Origin: Syngnathus acus
Taxonomy: Eukaryota > Chordata > Actinopteri > Syngnathiformes > Syngnathidae
Assembly (NCBI RefSeq): GCF_901709675.1
Contig: NC_051090.1
Span: forward strand, 865,342-929,341
Length of the DNA: 64,000 bases
Reading direction: 5' to 3'
The translations under genes and the position numbers were made by a program. This document shows, piece after piece, positions 15,634-30,500 of this stretch (position 1 is the stretch's first letter; every line of letters begins with the position of its first letter). The notes below the pieces were generated by a model. The model did not search any database and was not told the origin of the DNA. It saw only the letters and a program-made list of their open reading frames with translations.

Positions 15634-15737
15634 CGTGTCTTGGACGCAACCACAGCGTCTGCAGCCTTGTGCGCAATGAGCGTGAGGTTAGTGGGCAGGA
15701 TCGCGATCAATTGGGCAGACTGCAAAGGGGACAAAGT

Positions 15738-15766
15738 GAGCAGAGCAGAGCAGAGCAGAGCAGAGC
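15738..15766 (+). repeat. (GAGCA)n tandem repeat in the ror1 5' region
   Basis: Five to six copies of GAGCA about 190 bp before the ror1 start codon, probably within the promoter or the 5' UTR. Confidence 0.9.
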
Positions 15767-15948
15767 TTCGCCAGGAGACAGCAAGACCGACCGCTGAGGC
15801 GCAACTCTGTCGCAGACGCTCACCCAGTCAGTCACTTGGAGGTTGCACGCTGAGGAAGTTAACTTGAACATTTCTGCTCTTCTCGATCTCCAACTTGTGA
15901 CTGGTGGATGTTTGCAGCTGGCCAAGGTGCAAAGGCAGAGTCGAAGGA

Positions 15949-16048
15949 ATGTACCCAAGTCGGAGCGCGGCGAGCGGCGGCGGCGGCGGCTGTCATCCAG
16001 GCTGGATGGTCGTGCTGCTCCTTGGCTTCCTGGACCTCGGCGCGTCCG
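15949..16048 (+). CDS. ror1: ror1 exon 1: start codon and signal peptide
   Basis: Encodes [14 protein letters not shown] then [20 protein letters not shown]: a basic start, a five-glycine run from a (GGC)n tract, then a hydrophobic core with a plausible cleavage site after GASG. The donor is G|GTGAGT, phase 1. An out-of-frame ATG at 15908 in a weak context opens a reading frame that overlaps this start. Confidence 0.85.
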
Positions 16049-19000
16049 GTGAGTCTCCAAACTTTTTCAACCACTTTGCCCTCTACATATGCTCTGGATT
16101 TCTCAACGCGTGGGTTCGCACATCTGTCAAAAATCAAAGCGTCACTTCAGATTTTTTTTACTGTGATGCGGAGAGTTTCTTGCAGAAGTTGAGAAGGTCA
16201 TTTCGATGCCAACATTCAGTCTTCCACTCTGCATGTCTTTGTTTGCCTCCTCTATTGGTTTTCCCTGGCCGTGATAATCCCATACGTGTAATTGAAACAG
16301 TTGGCCGCTGCAAACAAAGCGGGCTCTCCTCTCATGTAAATGATCTTTGCTACTTAGTTGATGGGGCCCATTGTCAGTGAGCAGCATCCACACGGGGAAG
16401 GACTTGACTCCTCATGACCACAATGGGAGCCTTTTAACCGGTCAGCTGGAGGGCTATTGTGCCATTCCTCAGTCATTTCAAGATAAGCCTCGAGCCAGAT
16501 AGAGTGGATAAAGTCAAATGAAGATTTGGGGAAACACAACAGTACATGACTCAAAATGGGAATGTGGCACATTTTCATTGAGTGAAAAATGGTCCAGTCC
16601 ATTTGATGGGGGGGGGGAGGGGAGGGTCATCACCTTATCTGGAATCTTATTGTTGCAGCTTGGAAGAGGAGATTTTGAAAAAGGTGCACAAATATTGTCT
16701 AGAAATGTGTCTTTCCCTCTCCTTCCATCAATCAAGATGTGCCCTTAAGCTGCAAAGTAACAATCTGCGACAAGCCTATAAAAATAAATTGACGACAATG
16801 TTTTACCACTACATAAATTGTGTATGTGTTCCTGATGTGGGGCAGGTAAAAGGCCCCCATGTGAAATGTGTTTACAATTGCATTTAGCTATTTCATAACA
16901 GTCAGGAAGCCTATAGATCATGTTGGGCCCAGCTGTCACGCTACAGTCTGCAACCGAGCGCAATGTTGACACTAAATGCACTTCACATCTGGGGGGGGGG
17001 GGGGGGGGGGGGGGGGTCACTAATGTATCGGGGCTTGTCCTGCTCTGCGTCGTCTGACGTTTTGGCTCATTACATGATTTGAATGAAACCTGTTGTGCTT
17101 GTCGATAGTGACGGCTAAATCTCAAATGTGACTTTGCAGCGACTTTTATTTCAAAGGGGCGTGCCCACTTTCCTTTGAAGCCTCATATCATAAGAATTAT
17201 TGGGTCCGTCTTTACTAAAGAGCTATTGTGAGAAAGGGAATGCAAGAAGAAATCCAAATCTGTAGATCAGTGCATATTTGAGTAACTTTACATTTTGACC
17301 TCAAAGTTGACCTTGCGGATCGATCACAACAAAAACAACCCAATTCTTCGTGACTTAACATTCTCTAATACGTGTAAAGGTTTCAGCCATGTAAATGTTT
17401 TTGCTTTGCAGCAAAAGTGTACAGACTATATCTCTTGTCGCTCGCTAAATGTCAATGTGGCTACGGTGAACTTTTTGGAGGATATTGAAAGCTAATGTTT
17501 GCTTTGACTCTCTTAAAAAGTATGCAGAACATTTCTTTCCGAATGTATCACATAGCCTGTGTTTAATGTTTCTGTCTCCCTTGTGTGATGTGGAATTCAC
17601 TTATTATGGACTTTTCTTATGATGTGTGATGATAGTTAAGGTTACATGTCTTTTCCACTAAATGATTGGCTGGAATGTCCTGACAATATGCCTGGTTGCC
17701 GGAAGAATCTTGCAGGGGGCACATTTGGGGTTTTCTTCTTCTTCTTCTTACGCTATGCCAAGCCTGAGCTTTATGTGAATACTAAGACTTGACTTTGGGT
17801 AATACTGTATAAGCAGAAAATTGCTCCGACTCCCTTAAATTGGATTGTGTGGAGCAAGTTTATTTTTGAGTGGTCACTGTGTTTTGGCAAAGCAGACCTT
17901 CTATCATGGGATAAACACACTTGCCTCTGATCTTTACTAGAGACGTTTGATAAAGTTTTTCTACCGCTATAAACTGTAGCCAAGCGTGTGAACCTTTTCC
18001 TGCAATTTACTCTCGACTTAGGAGGTCAGTCTGTTAGAAGAGGAGGGAAAAAAAGCTTCAAGGCTCAGGCCAAAGCTTTAAGTTTACTGTTTGACCTTTA
18101 TATAACATCTTGAAAATCTTGTGAATAGTTTATCATCGCTATGGCAACCACTGTATCCTTAATTACAAGTAGCACACGAAGCACTCCCGTTTTGCCATCC
18201 CATCATTGCTTTTTGTGACTTGGTGCAAATGTGCTCTGTCAAAAAAGTAGCGTATTTGATGGCGAGTCCGGCTGGCCGGCTTCTGTGCCTCACCCCTGGT
18301 TCGGATTTCAGGCTAATTCCTTCCTTTGCGGGCTTCCTCCGACATTTCAAACACATCCATAGTGGCTTAATTAAAGACTTGAAATTGTCCATCGCTGTGA
18401 CTATGAGTGTGAATGACTCCTCTTTTGTTTTTGCATGGAAAACACAGATGGCATCCAACTCTTGTTGAGTCCTTACTGTATATAATGGAATGAGCCTTGA
18501 CTGCAAGCTGTTTGCACAAAGTATCCGAATGACAAAGTGGCACTTTAATGAGTCGAATGGAGTAGACCACACATCCAGGTATGTGCAGCATATCAATTAC
18601 CAGTGTGCGCTTGGCATGGAGGTCTGCAGGGAATAGTCCTGCCTGCCTTAAAAAGCTCCTTGAGGCCAGGCTTCATTTCACTTTTATCAAATTACACCTT
18701 TGTTAGCGTTTGTCATTGCTTCCTGTGTTTCTGCCTTTAATGAGTGTACATCCGGCTAGGGTTTATTTAATAGGGGCTGGGCCAAAACCCAACTTTTTAA
18801 ATCCCCTCGACTTGTCTTTTCAACATTGTTTGTATTGCATTAAGCAAAGGCCAAGTGCAAACTGGGAGCCTGCGTTCCCTCCACACTCAATTATGCCTTT
18901 GAACAACACAGCGCTCCACTTTTAATAGGCATCTTTCACAAAATATTTCTATGAAAATGGCTTGGCAGCTTTCCATGGTAAATATTTGTCTTCTTCTCAT

Positions 19001-22000
19001 TGCTTGGATATGAAGCCCCAAACGGACCCCTTCCCTTGCCTCTTGGTCCTACTTCATATGCGAGATGTAGTCATCTTAGCATGTTTACCTATGAATGTTC
19101 ACGATATAATCCCGATAGTGCCGGTGTCCGACCTACAGCCTTGGGCTGTTTGCCGTCCCCAGTCAATTTTTAATGGTCTGCAGCATATGCTAAAAGTTTG
19201 AAGTGTCATTGTGAAGACACAAGTTCAAGAAAAGAACAGCGTCTTTCTTGTATGGAGAGTCTTTCCAGATTTGAGCACTTGACTTTTGCAATGCAGTAGT
19301 GTTTTGTGATGGCAACCGTTGTAACGTTATGGAAGGAAGTGGAAAAGCTCAAAGGACGCCAAAATCTGCGATGCACATTACAATGTCTTGTCCCTTTGGC
19401 TTTGTCCAGATCAGTCGCACGTCGAATTTTGTAGTCTACCTGCGGGAGGACTTTTGAAATACTCTGAAGCAGCAAATTCAGCCTATGCAACTTCCTTGCT
19501 ATTCCTACAAATCCCCCAATGTCACTCCCGGCTTAATTGCTCTCACTTTAAGATGAAAAATGATCTGAAGAGGAGTGTTGAGGGGAAAATTGACTGAAAT
19601 CACTCGCTGTGTTTTTATATGGAGTAGATCCACTCTGAAGGCTTATTTAACATCCCCGTAGATGTTGATCAAGGCTGACAGTGACTTGGAAGCAACTTAA
19701 GTTGACATTTGCTTACTGGTGCGGTTGTGTCCCGCATGCCAACAGGCCTCTTAAGACCTCACTCTTGTTTTCCCGTCGCTCTATATATTTGACTCGGTCC
19801 ATCTAGAAGAAGAAGAAAAAAAAAAACGTTCTCAAAGGCATTGCTTTCAACAGCTCAGGAAATGAAAATCCTGCAACTCACAGCAGGGGAATGTGATCAG
19901 CTGAGGGGAAAAAGGAAGACACATCGAGTAAGATCAATCCATCCGTGGAGTTTTGTAGAAGAGGTGAAATAATTGATGTGAACCAGGACGTCGCGGCTCA
20001 GCCAAAAGGTTTTTTTTGACAGCGGTGAACAGTAAGCTTAAATAATCAACTCTGTTGGTGATATCAATCAAAAGCTGAACATCCCTCAAAATTGTAGGAG
20101 TAAAAAAAACAAAAACAGTTGACTGTAATTGAGCCATTTTATAGCGACACAATGTTTTCACACGCTTTTGATGTAAAAGAAGCTTTGTGGTGTATTGTAG
20201 GTGCATCCATCTTTGAGCACTCTTGACCTTTACACGTTTATTAGAAGTCAATGATCTTCTCCTCAGAGGGGTTTGTGTAAGAGGCTTAGGCCCGCGTGAT
20301 CCCACAGATTGTTTGCTTAACCTCGGCGTGGTTGCCTTAGTGGTGCTAAGCTTGGCCCACAAGAGCTCATTACTTGCCAGTCAAACGTGGCTTTAGAAAG
20401 ACTCCAGTACGGAGAAATTCAACAGGCTCAATTTTTTGTATTCCCCTAAAAAATAATCCTTATATTATACGACAGTCTCTGTTTGTACCCAAGACTGCAT
20501 CCAATTTTATAATCCATCCTCCCTCTTCCTATGATAGTCTTGGGCAGGCATCTACAGTAGGTATCAGGATGACCGTATGGATTCATCGACACGGTGATCG
20601 AATTCATCACAAGGCTGAAAAGAATTCGGAAGTTCAGACCCAGACATCAACCCTCACAAGGCTCAATTGTCGTTACGTGCTGGATGCCATTCAGAATGTT
20701 TGGCCTCAATCTGGCAGATCGCTGGTATGCGTTGCAAATGCCCAGTCCCGGTGTAGGTGGTCTTGGAAAGCCACCAAGATCACTGGACTGTTCTGTAATG
20801 TGAAAGTAATTAGCAGCCGGCACTTTTACAATGACGAGAGGCTATGTAGGTCAGCAGTGAGCTTTAGGTACATGCTGGTGTCATTACTTTGCTGGAGGTA
20901 GGTGTCTTGCCATCATGGGTGTTTTAGGAATCAAGCACAAACCAAAGGTATAAGTTACAAATTCTTGCTCAGGGTTCAAGTTGAATGTGAAGTAAAAGCG
21001 GGTTTAGATGGAGTTTAAAACCAGATTTATTCCGTTCCCTGCAGGCCGCTTTGATGTCCTTCATCTGACATGGCCCCCTGGATCGAGATCTGCCTGCTGG
21101 AATGTAGTCAATTGGTGTCACACGCACACTGTATGAATATTTGCTCACATCAAAGGTGGCTAATCATGAACTGCTTTTACTCCATAACATTAACATAAGT
21201 CATGTTATAGAGCAGAATTAATGGAACATACTTGATTAACATTAATGCGCACAAAATGAGTCCTCGCACACCATGCTCAAACACATATAAAGACACTACA
21301 AAGAATTGAAAGCAAACAAAGAATAACTACGATGATTTTTTCCCCCTTTGCACAAGGGATCGCTTGCATTAAGAATTCCCATTCAGAAATGGCACAAAAG
21401 TGCAAACCAGCATCGGCACCGATATTGTTGGGCAATATTTGAAACGGCATACTCCTTGAAATAGTATATGTTCAGTTAACATGAATGCGCTATTCCAAAA
21501 TAAATCTGAAGTATTCCCCTCAGTACTTGAGTAGATTTTTCACTCAACACTTGTACTCACGTAATTATTTATAGGACTGTTATTTATCTTAACTGAGGTC
21601 TTATTATCTGAGCACGTACTTTTTCTTCATTACAATTCTTGGCTACTCTAGCCACCTCTGGCTCGGATTAGGTTCCTTTGTGTGTGTGTGTGTTTACAAT
21701 GTGCGAGTAAGGTGCGTGGCCTCTGTCACATCTGGCAGCCTGTGGTTTCTTTCATGACCTGCTAAATGAGGGGAAAAATACTCCCAGCTGTCCACAGGAA
21801 AAGTCACCTGGTGCAGGCTTGCTGGAGCTCCTGAGCTCACACTCTCACATTGTTCCGTGCAAATGTCAGTGATGATTAGCCATGCATGTCTTTTGGAATG
21901 TGGGAGGAAAGCCACGCAGGCACGGGGAGAACATGCAAACAGGAAGGCCACAGCCAGAATCAAACCCAGAACAAAATGGCGTGTTTGTTCAACCGTTATG

Positions 22001-24477
22001 ATTTTATCAGCAAAGAAAGCAAGCCATTTTTAACATTTAATAATATGACTGACTGCTGACTGACCAATAGTATAGTTTATGAAAGAATCCAAATGTAGCC
22101 AATTGTGACCTAGTAGGTTTTGGTCCAACAAAAGCGATTTATGTCCACATACAAAAGAGTCCTGAGTCCGATCTGAAAAGGAAACTCAATTATACCGTGA
22201 GTGAAAACAATCAGATACATAAAAAACGGAAGAGTGCAGTTGTTTAAAGGTACCTCGACCGTCCGTCCGTGACGGTCGAGGGGATCCATCCGATCCCAAG
22301 AGTTTTTCATTTTTCCTTGAGCACAGCTGTTCATACAGTCCAATGATTTGAGCATCATCTCAGACAGGCAGTGTGTATGAGCAGCATTACATGGTGTATG
22401 CAGGAGCCTCTTGGCATGGCAGTCATTTTCACCTTGGCTGCTGTGGGAAGAGCAGATGAGGACCAGCAGCCATCCAGCCAGCCATCCAAGCCATCCAGCC
22501 ATCCAAGCCATCCAGCCATCCATCCATCCATCCATCCATCCATCCATCCATCCAGCCATCCTCCCTCCCTCCCTCCCTCCCTCCCTCCCTCCCTCCCTCC
22601 CTCCCTCCCTCCCTCCCTCCCTCCCTCCCTCCCTCCCCTCGGTGAAAACCCGCAGCCGGCAGGCATATTTCAGTTATCTGAAGTGAGCTGAGCTGGGAGA
22701 TCTCAACCTTGAGAGCTGAAAAGCAGCTTGTGACTCAAAGGACCTTCTGAGAGCTCGGGCTGCCTTCTCTATCAGGAAATGGTAAACTATGTCGTACAGG
22801 CAGATGTGAAGGCCTGTGAAAAGATTGAGAGGTAGGTATGAAAAGAGATGAAAGGCTTTGAATGTAAATGAATGCCACTAGAAGATACCTTCAAATCCTT
22901 GGAATTCATCAGTCAGGTGGTGTGACCTCCAAAGCAGGACGATAGACAGGAAGCCAAGAAATGACCGAATAAATGGCTTGAAACATTGCTTGGCAGTTTG
23001 TTGCCATTCCACCCACCAGGAATCACATATGATACGTTATCTTCCTTTGTGTCCACCATAGCTTTTAGTGCTGATATGCTCCATCAGTAACTAACTCCAA
23101 TGGAGTTCGCCATCGCTATCTTTTTCTCGTCCACTCCTTCTTTCATGTTTGTATTCTCTGACTGTACAAATAGTTACACTAGCCCCTAAACAACTTGCCC
23201 TGTAGACTGAGAAATTGTAACATTTCAATGTACGTGTAAAAACAAAACAAATCTTGTAACGTATGTTGTGGTGGTGGAGCAAAACAGGTTTTGGAGCATT
23301 GATTGGTCCACATCATTTTTTGTCCCAGTGTAGGCCTTTAATGTATCTCAAAATGACGTTGATTTCATATTTAAGCGACGTGCTATGTGACGTAAGCGTC
23401 TCAAAATGTCATCATTATAGCATTTCATGTCAATGCCAATGCACTCAGTGCAGGCTGGGGTGCTGTAATGAATAGGAAAGTCCGTCTAACCACGGGCCCT
23501 TTGCCCACATCCTTAAAGTATCTCCAAATAAGATTGAGAACGCCGAGCGGCCCTTGGAGACTTTTTCACGAGCTGCCCCTGCTGGCACTGTCATGTCCCC
23601 GAAGAGTAGAGAAATAAAAAAGAATCCGTGCTACGGCGGGGGGGGGGGCGTACACTACTTAAGCAGATGTACGACACGGACAAAATATTTGCATATGAGC
23701 AAAATGCATGCTCTTAATATATTTTCCATCCATTTTCTGAAGTGCTTTTCCACACAGTTTGCAGGCGTGCTGGAACCTATCCCAGCTGATTTGCTTTTTG
23801 ATAATACGTTCTTCAATCATGTATGAAAAAGAAGTCAAAATAACTACATAGGACGTCCTGTCATTTGTTTTTCCAGTGACTTTTCTGCACCAAGGCAACA
23901 CCAAGGTGTGTGTGATGGACAGATGTGCGTTAAAAGCATTTAAAAGGCACATCATTATTCTTAACTTCACCTTCAATGTAGTCATGTCAAAATAATTGTT
24001 AAGATAATATTGTTCTAAATAAAATGATCTATACGATACTATAATCCATTCGGGCAACATTCAATGTTTTGAACTAAATTCATTTATTGCCGTCTCGTAT
24101 TGGGAAGTGAAACTTGAGCAGTTGGCAAAGGCCTCCATGAGTGAGCCACTAATTGCAGTTGATATATACTAAATGTGTCTAAGTTTAAACCCAGCCATTA
24201 CCTACCCCAATGTCTCATGTTTGGATAAATGCTGTTGGAATTCAATTTACTAGTTAACTCAGTTTTTCTTAGAATAACAACGTTTTTCAGTTAGGTGAAC
24301 CGAGGTTATTTAAAGAGTGGCCAGAGTCCAAAGGCCGTGAAAGACACGCAGCTATTGTCATTTGAAAAATAAAGCCAGTCACAAGTATTTCCCGATTAAC
24401 ATCTTGTTATAGAAGTTACATTGCCATGTTGAACTACGTTTCCAGCACAAATGATCTGGCTACACTTCCAGTATATA

Positions 24478-24511
<34 letters not shown>

Positions 24512-27500
24512 TTTTTCTTACTCAAGACTGCTGTTTAAATGGCAAAAAATTCGAAATCAATTCACTGTGCCATGTTGTTGCCTGTGTTTTACTGTGTCCA
24601 CAAACTTGAGTATCAAAGACGATGAAAGAAGCAACTCGAGCAGAAAGTGAGGGAAAGAGGTTAAGTGAAGGAAGGCAGGTGTTCCATGGCAGACCCTCCA
24701 CCGCCCCATTGACATTTTTTTTTTCCCCCCAGCAGCACTGGTCCACTGAGAATGAGTTTAGTTAGCGAACAGACCCCGGTGAGACATTCCCCTCTTTCTC
24801 TGTTACCGTCTTTTGTTGGGCTTATTCATTGGATCTCATCAAGTCTAGCACATTGCACCATTTCTTTGATGCCGGCCCACTTGGCACATTCAAGACTGAG
24901 CACCTTTGTGCTCGACTCCTGTTGCTTTAACCGTGCCATTTGCCAAATTAATTCCGATTAAATTGAAGACAAAACGTGTCCTCTCTTATTTTTCAGTACT
25001 TGAGAAATGAGAGTGGGAGTGCCAGTCTGACATTCATTTGATTCCAAGAGAGTGCTCGTTTGATAAAGTCACTTCTCATGAATCCATTGCATTATGTTAC
25101 TTGTGATTCCTTAATATGGTGCAACAAAACAACTCTTTAAAGTCACATTGCAAATGATACTGGAAAGTTTCTCCGTTTCATTGATTTTCCCTTGGGCTAT
25201 TAAAAATGGTTACTTAATGAACAAAAATGCCACTGGACCAGTTTTTTCTTAAAGATATTCCAATACCTTGTGATATTCGTGGAAGTATTAGATCACACCA
25301 ATGCATCAATAAACACTTTGTTTAATACAAGCAATTTGACCAATTTTCTGGTATGAAGTTCTTAACTATTGTATGACAAGCAAGTTGTTTTCAGTGAGCT
25401 CTCTCGAATAGCTCCGTACTGATAGAGCCACTCGGATAAGGGGCCGACCCGAGAATAGTAACAAGGCCATTAAATCACTGGCTTGTAACGGAAAGAGAAT
25501 GCAGTTTCTCTCAACTGGCTCCGACCAACTGCCGTGCAGTGCGTTCATTCTATAGCTAAGACTTGGCACTTGTGTTGTCATTTCCAATCCATGTCTCTCT
25601 CAATCAGAGTTTGAATTGGCACACCCCAGAGAGCGATAGATAACAAGGTTGCCGCCACTCCACTCCTGCCCTAAGAGGGATTCTTAACGATAAGCTATCA
25701 CCCACAGGAACAGAGGCACCGTGCTGGACACCAGTTGTGGATTTTGTTCATGTGTCTTAGGAAATTGCTGCTTTTCATTTCGTGTCCCATGTGCGCCCAG
25801 TTGCGAGAGCCAAAACTTTGGATGAGTATACAGTTCCCTATCAAAAGGACTTGGCGGTTCAACAACTTTGAGTTGGACCTAAAACAAATTGCGTCCTGTA
25901 GTCACACAAGAATCGAGTACCTGAAGCAAGATGGAATGAGATGAGTCATTGTTGCGAGAGACTAAAGAAGAGGAAATGCAGATGAATCGTTTTGTATGCC
26001 CTCCGCCACCTGGTTAAAACGTCCACATGCATTTAAACACGTGATAAGAAAGTGTTATGAAAAATGAGGTGACTCAAGCAGACAAAAAACATGAGCAACG
26101 CTGGAGTTAAGTAGCTTTGGGGGTTTTGCCAGGCTGAGCACATCTATCCGCACTGCCGGATTATAGATTGCATACTTGATGTTACTTGAAGCAGGTCAAT
26201 GTGCAGAGTGAGATAAAAGTTCAGGATGATCAAGTGAGGGAGGCATGAGGACGAAGGGAAGGCCTGCACCTGGACTCGTTGTGATACGCAGTTGTCAGGG
26301 GAGGTCATGATTGCTCCACTGGCTTTGACTTTTCCCGGCCATCCCAAATGAGCCTCCTCTGTTTATGCTCGGGCACAAACCCAAAGATTGGGCTGCTTGC
26401 TATTCACCTGATTAAAATGACCTCCTTATGTAAACCTCGGTGATGGCTTTCGGGCAGTGGGCAGGACCTTTTCTGACCTGGACGCTGTTTGAACAGTTGC
26501 ATAATGATGTGCCCTGCCCTCTTGCTGAGTTGAATCAAAGCCAGCATCCTCGCTGATATTGAACCGGGGAAGTGCGTGTATGCTGAAGTGCATTTGTCCA
26601 GGCCAGGTGAACAACACATTTAGCAGTGGTAGGTCAACTCCCAAGGCAGAGTACCATCTGGAGATCTTCATCAATCAAAATGTCTCTCATCCTCTCATGT
26701 TCCCTTCTGTCTCTCAGGATTGATCTGTTGGCGTCGACATATTTTCAACAAAGCTATAGAAAGATACATGCCATGTAAGTGAAGACTCTAAATTATCTTT
26801 AGGGTGAAGAAGAGTCTTACGGCGAGGAATATACGTACTAAAGCGACATACTGAGCAGGCTCTAAATCAAAGTTGCTGCAAAGGAATATTGCATCTTGGT
26901 TTCGTTCACGGAGAACAACCCCACTGATAGTACCTTTGTGAATTTGACACCTCCCAGAGAGGAGGACACTGGGAGGAGTGGGAATGTCAAGACAAAGACT
27001 ACCAGTAGGGAAGGAATGCTGGCATCCTGCTGAGCTAATCCGAGCTGGAAGAAAGGGCCAAACGGCACAAGGAAGACGTGAGGGAGGAGACAAGAAGATT
27101 GCAATGGAACAGCCAAGGGCTTGGACAGCAATGGTTGCTTGAGAAAACTTCTCTTTGCATTCATTCAACAAGCTCCATTGCTTTCGGGTGTTCTTTCTTA
27201 CGCCGGTGGTCCGACTGGTCATGGAGATCTTTGAAGTTAATGAGACAGCTGTACTTTTGCTGAGGTGAAGTCTTGTTCTGCATGCTCCACTGCATACTTT
27301 TCTTCTTAGCCCTAAGCCAGTTTTGCCCTCGGGGCTTGCCGTATTTATGGCGACAGGGAATGGTGCGTTCAGATTTTTTTTTCCTGCACAGCACATATGT
27401 TACCTCGTATAATTCTTCTTTTGATTTTAATAATAGCTCGAGCATAAAAGCTTTTTGATTTAAAGCAGCTCTCCAAAGGAAACATGTCGATAAATGCAGA

Positions 27501-30500
27501 GAAGGGCTGAAGCATATTTATTTATTTCATATTTTTATTGATTCAATGTTTTACCAGTTAAGTCGATGGAGATTTCCAATGACAACATTTGTAGCCTCCG
27601 ATGGTAATTGGACTAAACTAGTAGAGCTTAAACACACGGATGCAATGGACTGGAGTTATTCATTCTTAACCTCTCAGAGAGCAACATTACAAAGAACCTA
27701 TATACCATGGGAAAAGTTCATTTCTTGATACACGGAGTCATTGTGCCTCCAGAGCAAGCCAGCCAGCCAGGCAGGCAGCATGTTGCCTCACTGGCTGAAT
27801 CCAAACCATTTCCTGTGCCGCTTCCTGCGCAAGGCCTCCTGGTTTTGTCCTGTCTGGTCCAAGCTTGAAACAATTTCAAGTGACTCGAGGGAAATCACCT
27901 CCCTCCGACGTACGCTCAGGCTCATTTTTCATAACCCTTAACTTCAAGTGTTGACAGAGACATTAAACAAAAAAGGCAGTGTCACTGACAATGACAGATG
28001 AATGCAAGTTTGGGAAAAAGATCATATAAACGACACAAAGATTTTTGGAGTCAAGGAGGTGAAATTGACATAGAACACGCTTGTTACAAATGAGAAAAAG
28101 AGCATATTGGAACGGGGGAAATTCAAGGTTCACAGACACATCTCGAAAAGGTTCAAATGCCGATAAATTCAAGTGAGACTTTGACATTTTACAATCGGCT
28201 ATCCAGGTGGATTGCTGCAACAGATGGAAAGGAAAGATAACATGTTTATGATCCTACCACGTTTCTTCCCTGACAGTCCATCTCACACAAGACAGAAGTC
28301 AGCATTTCCTTTTCCACTCCGTCTCTGCTTTTCCTCCTTCATTTCTCTGTCTGCCCTTTTGGAAATGTGCCTTTCTTAATGTTTTTCTCTCTGGAAATGT
28401 CTTGCTCAAATCCTGCGGGCCTACTGATTTAAAGCCCTCTCCATGTTCAAGGCCAGACATTTATTTCTCTCAAAGCTGAAAAGTTAGGATTTGTATGAAT
28501 GATTCAGAGTCTAACAATGAATCTCTACTTCATTTACGGGATACTTGCATAAAACTTGCAAAGTATGAGCCGAAAAGAGTCGTCAACTGCCAGTTGTCAA
28601 TTGGCCTACCCGCAGGCACGGGGAGAACATGCAAACTCCACACCGGAAGGATTAGAATTAGTCATCTTTTGGTGGGTGGAAGACTAACAGTGTTTTTTCT
28701 TGGCCCAAAGGAATCCCTGCCTTGCATATTTTTACATGTTGGTTAACAGCCCTTGGGTTAGCGTGCGTGCGTGTGTGTGTTTGGCTGGATTTGTATTAGC
28801 CTGCTGATGGGCCAGTGATGAAAGCTGCTGAGTGATAATAGTGACAGTAGGAAATGTCAGCGTACGGCTTTGTTTCATCCGGAATCCGCCATGACATTGA
28901 AAACAAGCACGCGGTATTTAATGTAGCGTTTTAATGTCGATCTGGTCTTTGCAAGCAGCACTATGCTGCATTGCTGTTAGAAAAGCGGACAGGAAGTGCA
29001 AGATGCCAATGTCAGTACTTGGGACTTCCCATAGTAAAATGAGACATTAAAAAGGAGTCAGCAGCCCAGTTTTTCTGCCAAACATATTCTGATTCGTCTG
29101 AAAATTCAAGTTTCTTCTTTGACTGGGCCTGCCACTGTGGCTCGCCTGCCTTCAGCTTCAAGTAGAAGAGTCAAAAATCCCATGACTAAGAAAATGTATT
29201 TTGCCATATAATAGTTTATGACTGGCATTGGAAAGAAACAAGTGTTCCTATTTAATTTGTGCAGCATATTGATATGACATGTCACAATTTATATTCTCCT
29301 TGGGAATGCTTTTACTTGAGCACTCCCAATATAATCATGTTGTGTTGCTTCAAAGATTTAGTAGAGCTATTTTCATGCATGTTATTTGTTCACTTTCTTC
29401 TCTGCATGGTCTTGCCAAATGTGAAGTCAAACGTGGGTCCTGAAGAAAGCTTATCATTTGAAAAACCACAGGGGTCATGTACACTAGCCTTATCATTATC
29501 ATCTGTGTTGGCCTTGTCATATAAAGGCTTCAGTCTTGTGAGATTAGTTATTAAAGCCAACAGAGAACATTCCACATCCACAGGGATCACTTTAGTCTTC
29601 CATCTCTCCCGTCCGTCCGTCCGTCCAGCACACATATGCACCGACCCAAATTCCTGGATTTTGTTCAAATATCATGTGATGATATGGAATAATTAAACAA
29701 CTCCTTGACGTTAGCCTAATGCTCTGCAAGAGTTGGTTGGTCAACAATCATTACCGTATGTTCGTAGCGGTGCCAAGACGGGCGCTGCTGTTTTTCTTCC
29801 AAGTAGTGCAATGGAGAAAGAAAAAGAAAGAGAGAAAAGCAACAGCACCCCTGGCTGCGGGATGCTTTGAATGGCCGTATGCATTTGCAGATGTTTAGAG
29901 GGAGGCGGGGAGGGAGACGGGGAGGGAGGCAGGACGCCTGTTGTGGACTGAACTTTAAGACGAGGTTAGCTCAGCGGTGCGCTGGAGTTCTCTCCAAAGT
30001 TTTCAACTAAAGGAAAGCACAAACATTCAGATGGAGTTGTTCCGCTTCTGAAAACATTCCGCCATCCATGATTGTTTCTTCCTGCCTTCCTTGTGCCTCT
30101 TGGTCTCTGTCACTTAACTCGGCCTCTTCCTCATCCTTGTTCAAGGCCGGCCTCTTTTACAAAACAGCCATCATTGACATTGAAAGCGTAATCAAATGCA
30201 GGCATTGCTCGCTCGCTCGCTAACTAAAACCACAAAGGAAAATTTTGCAGGCGGGAGCAGACAAAAGTTTGGGCTTGACTTCAGCGCAAGAGGCATGAAG
30301 TGACTCTCAAAGCAAGCATGTTTTCAGGCGTCATTTTTGGAATTTGAGCAACGTGAGTCTTGCCGTCAGGCTGCTCATTTGTTCGGACCTGCAGACAGAA
30401 ACTTGACAATGTCATCTGCCCGCTGTGGAAATTGAAACAATGGCATATTGTTTCCTTGGCTCCAAACCTTTCTAACCAAGCTTCCACCGAGTGCATTCGT

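Noticed and set aside
20374-20901. 175-codon open frame in ror1 intron 1
   Set aside because: No family resemblance and no splice or promoter support; consistent with chance in 31 kb of intron.
22355-22691. Repetitive His/Pro/Ser or Gly/Arg/Glu frames as possible low-complexity proteins
   Set aside because: They arise from the (CATC)n-(CCCT)n microsatellite in all frames.
26788-27396. 202-codon minus-strand frame in ror1 intron 1
   Set aside because: The longest chance-type frame seen; it has no recognisable domain or repeat signature and no supported neighbouring exon.
29960-30010. tRNA gene suggested by TTAGCTCAGCGGT (A box-like)
   Set aside because: No B box or cloverleaf follows at the right distance.
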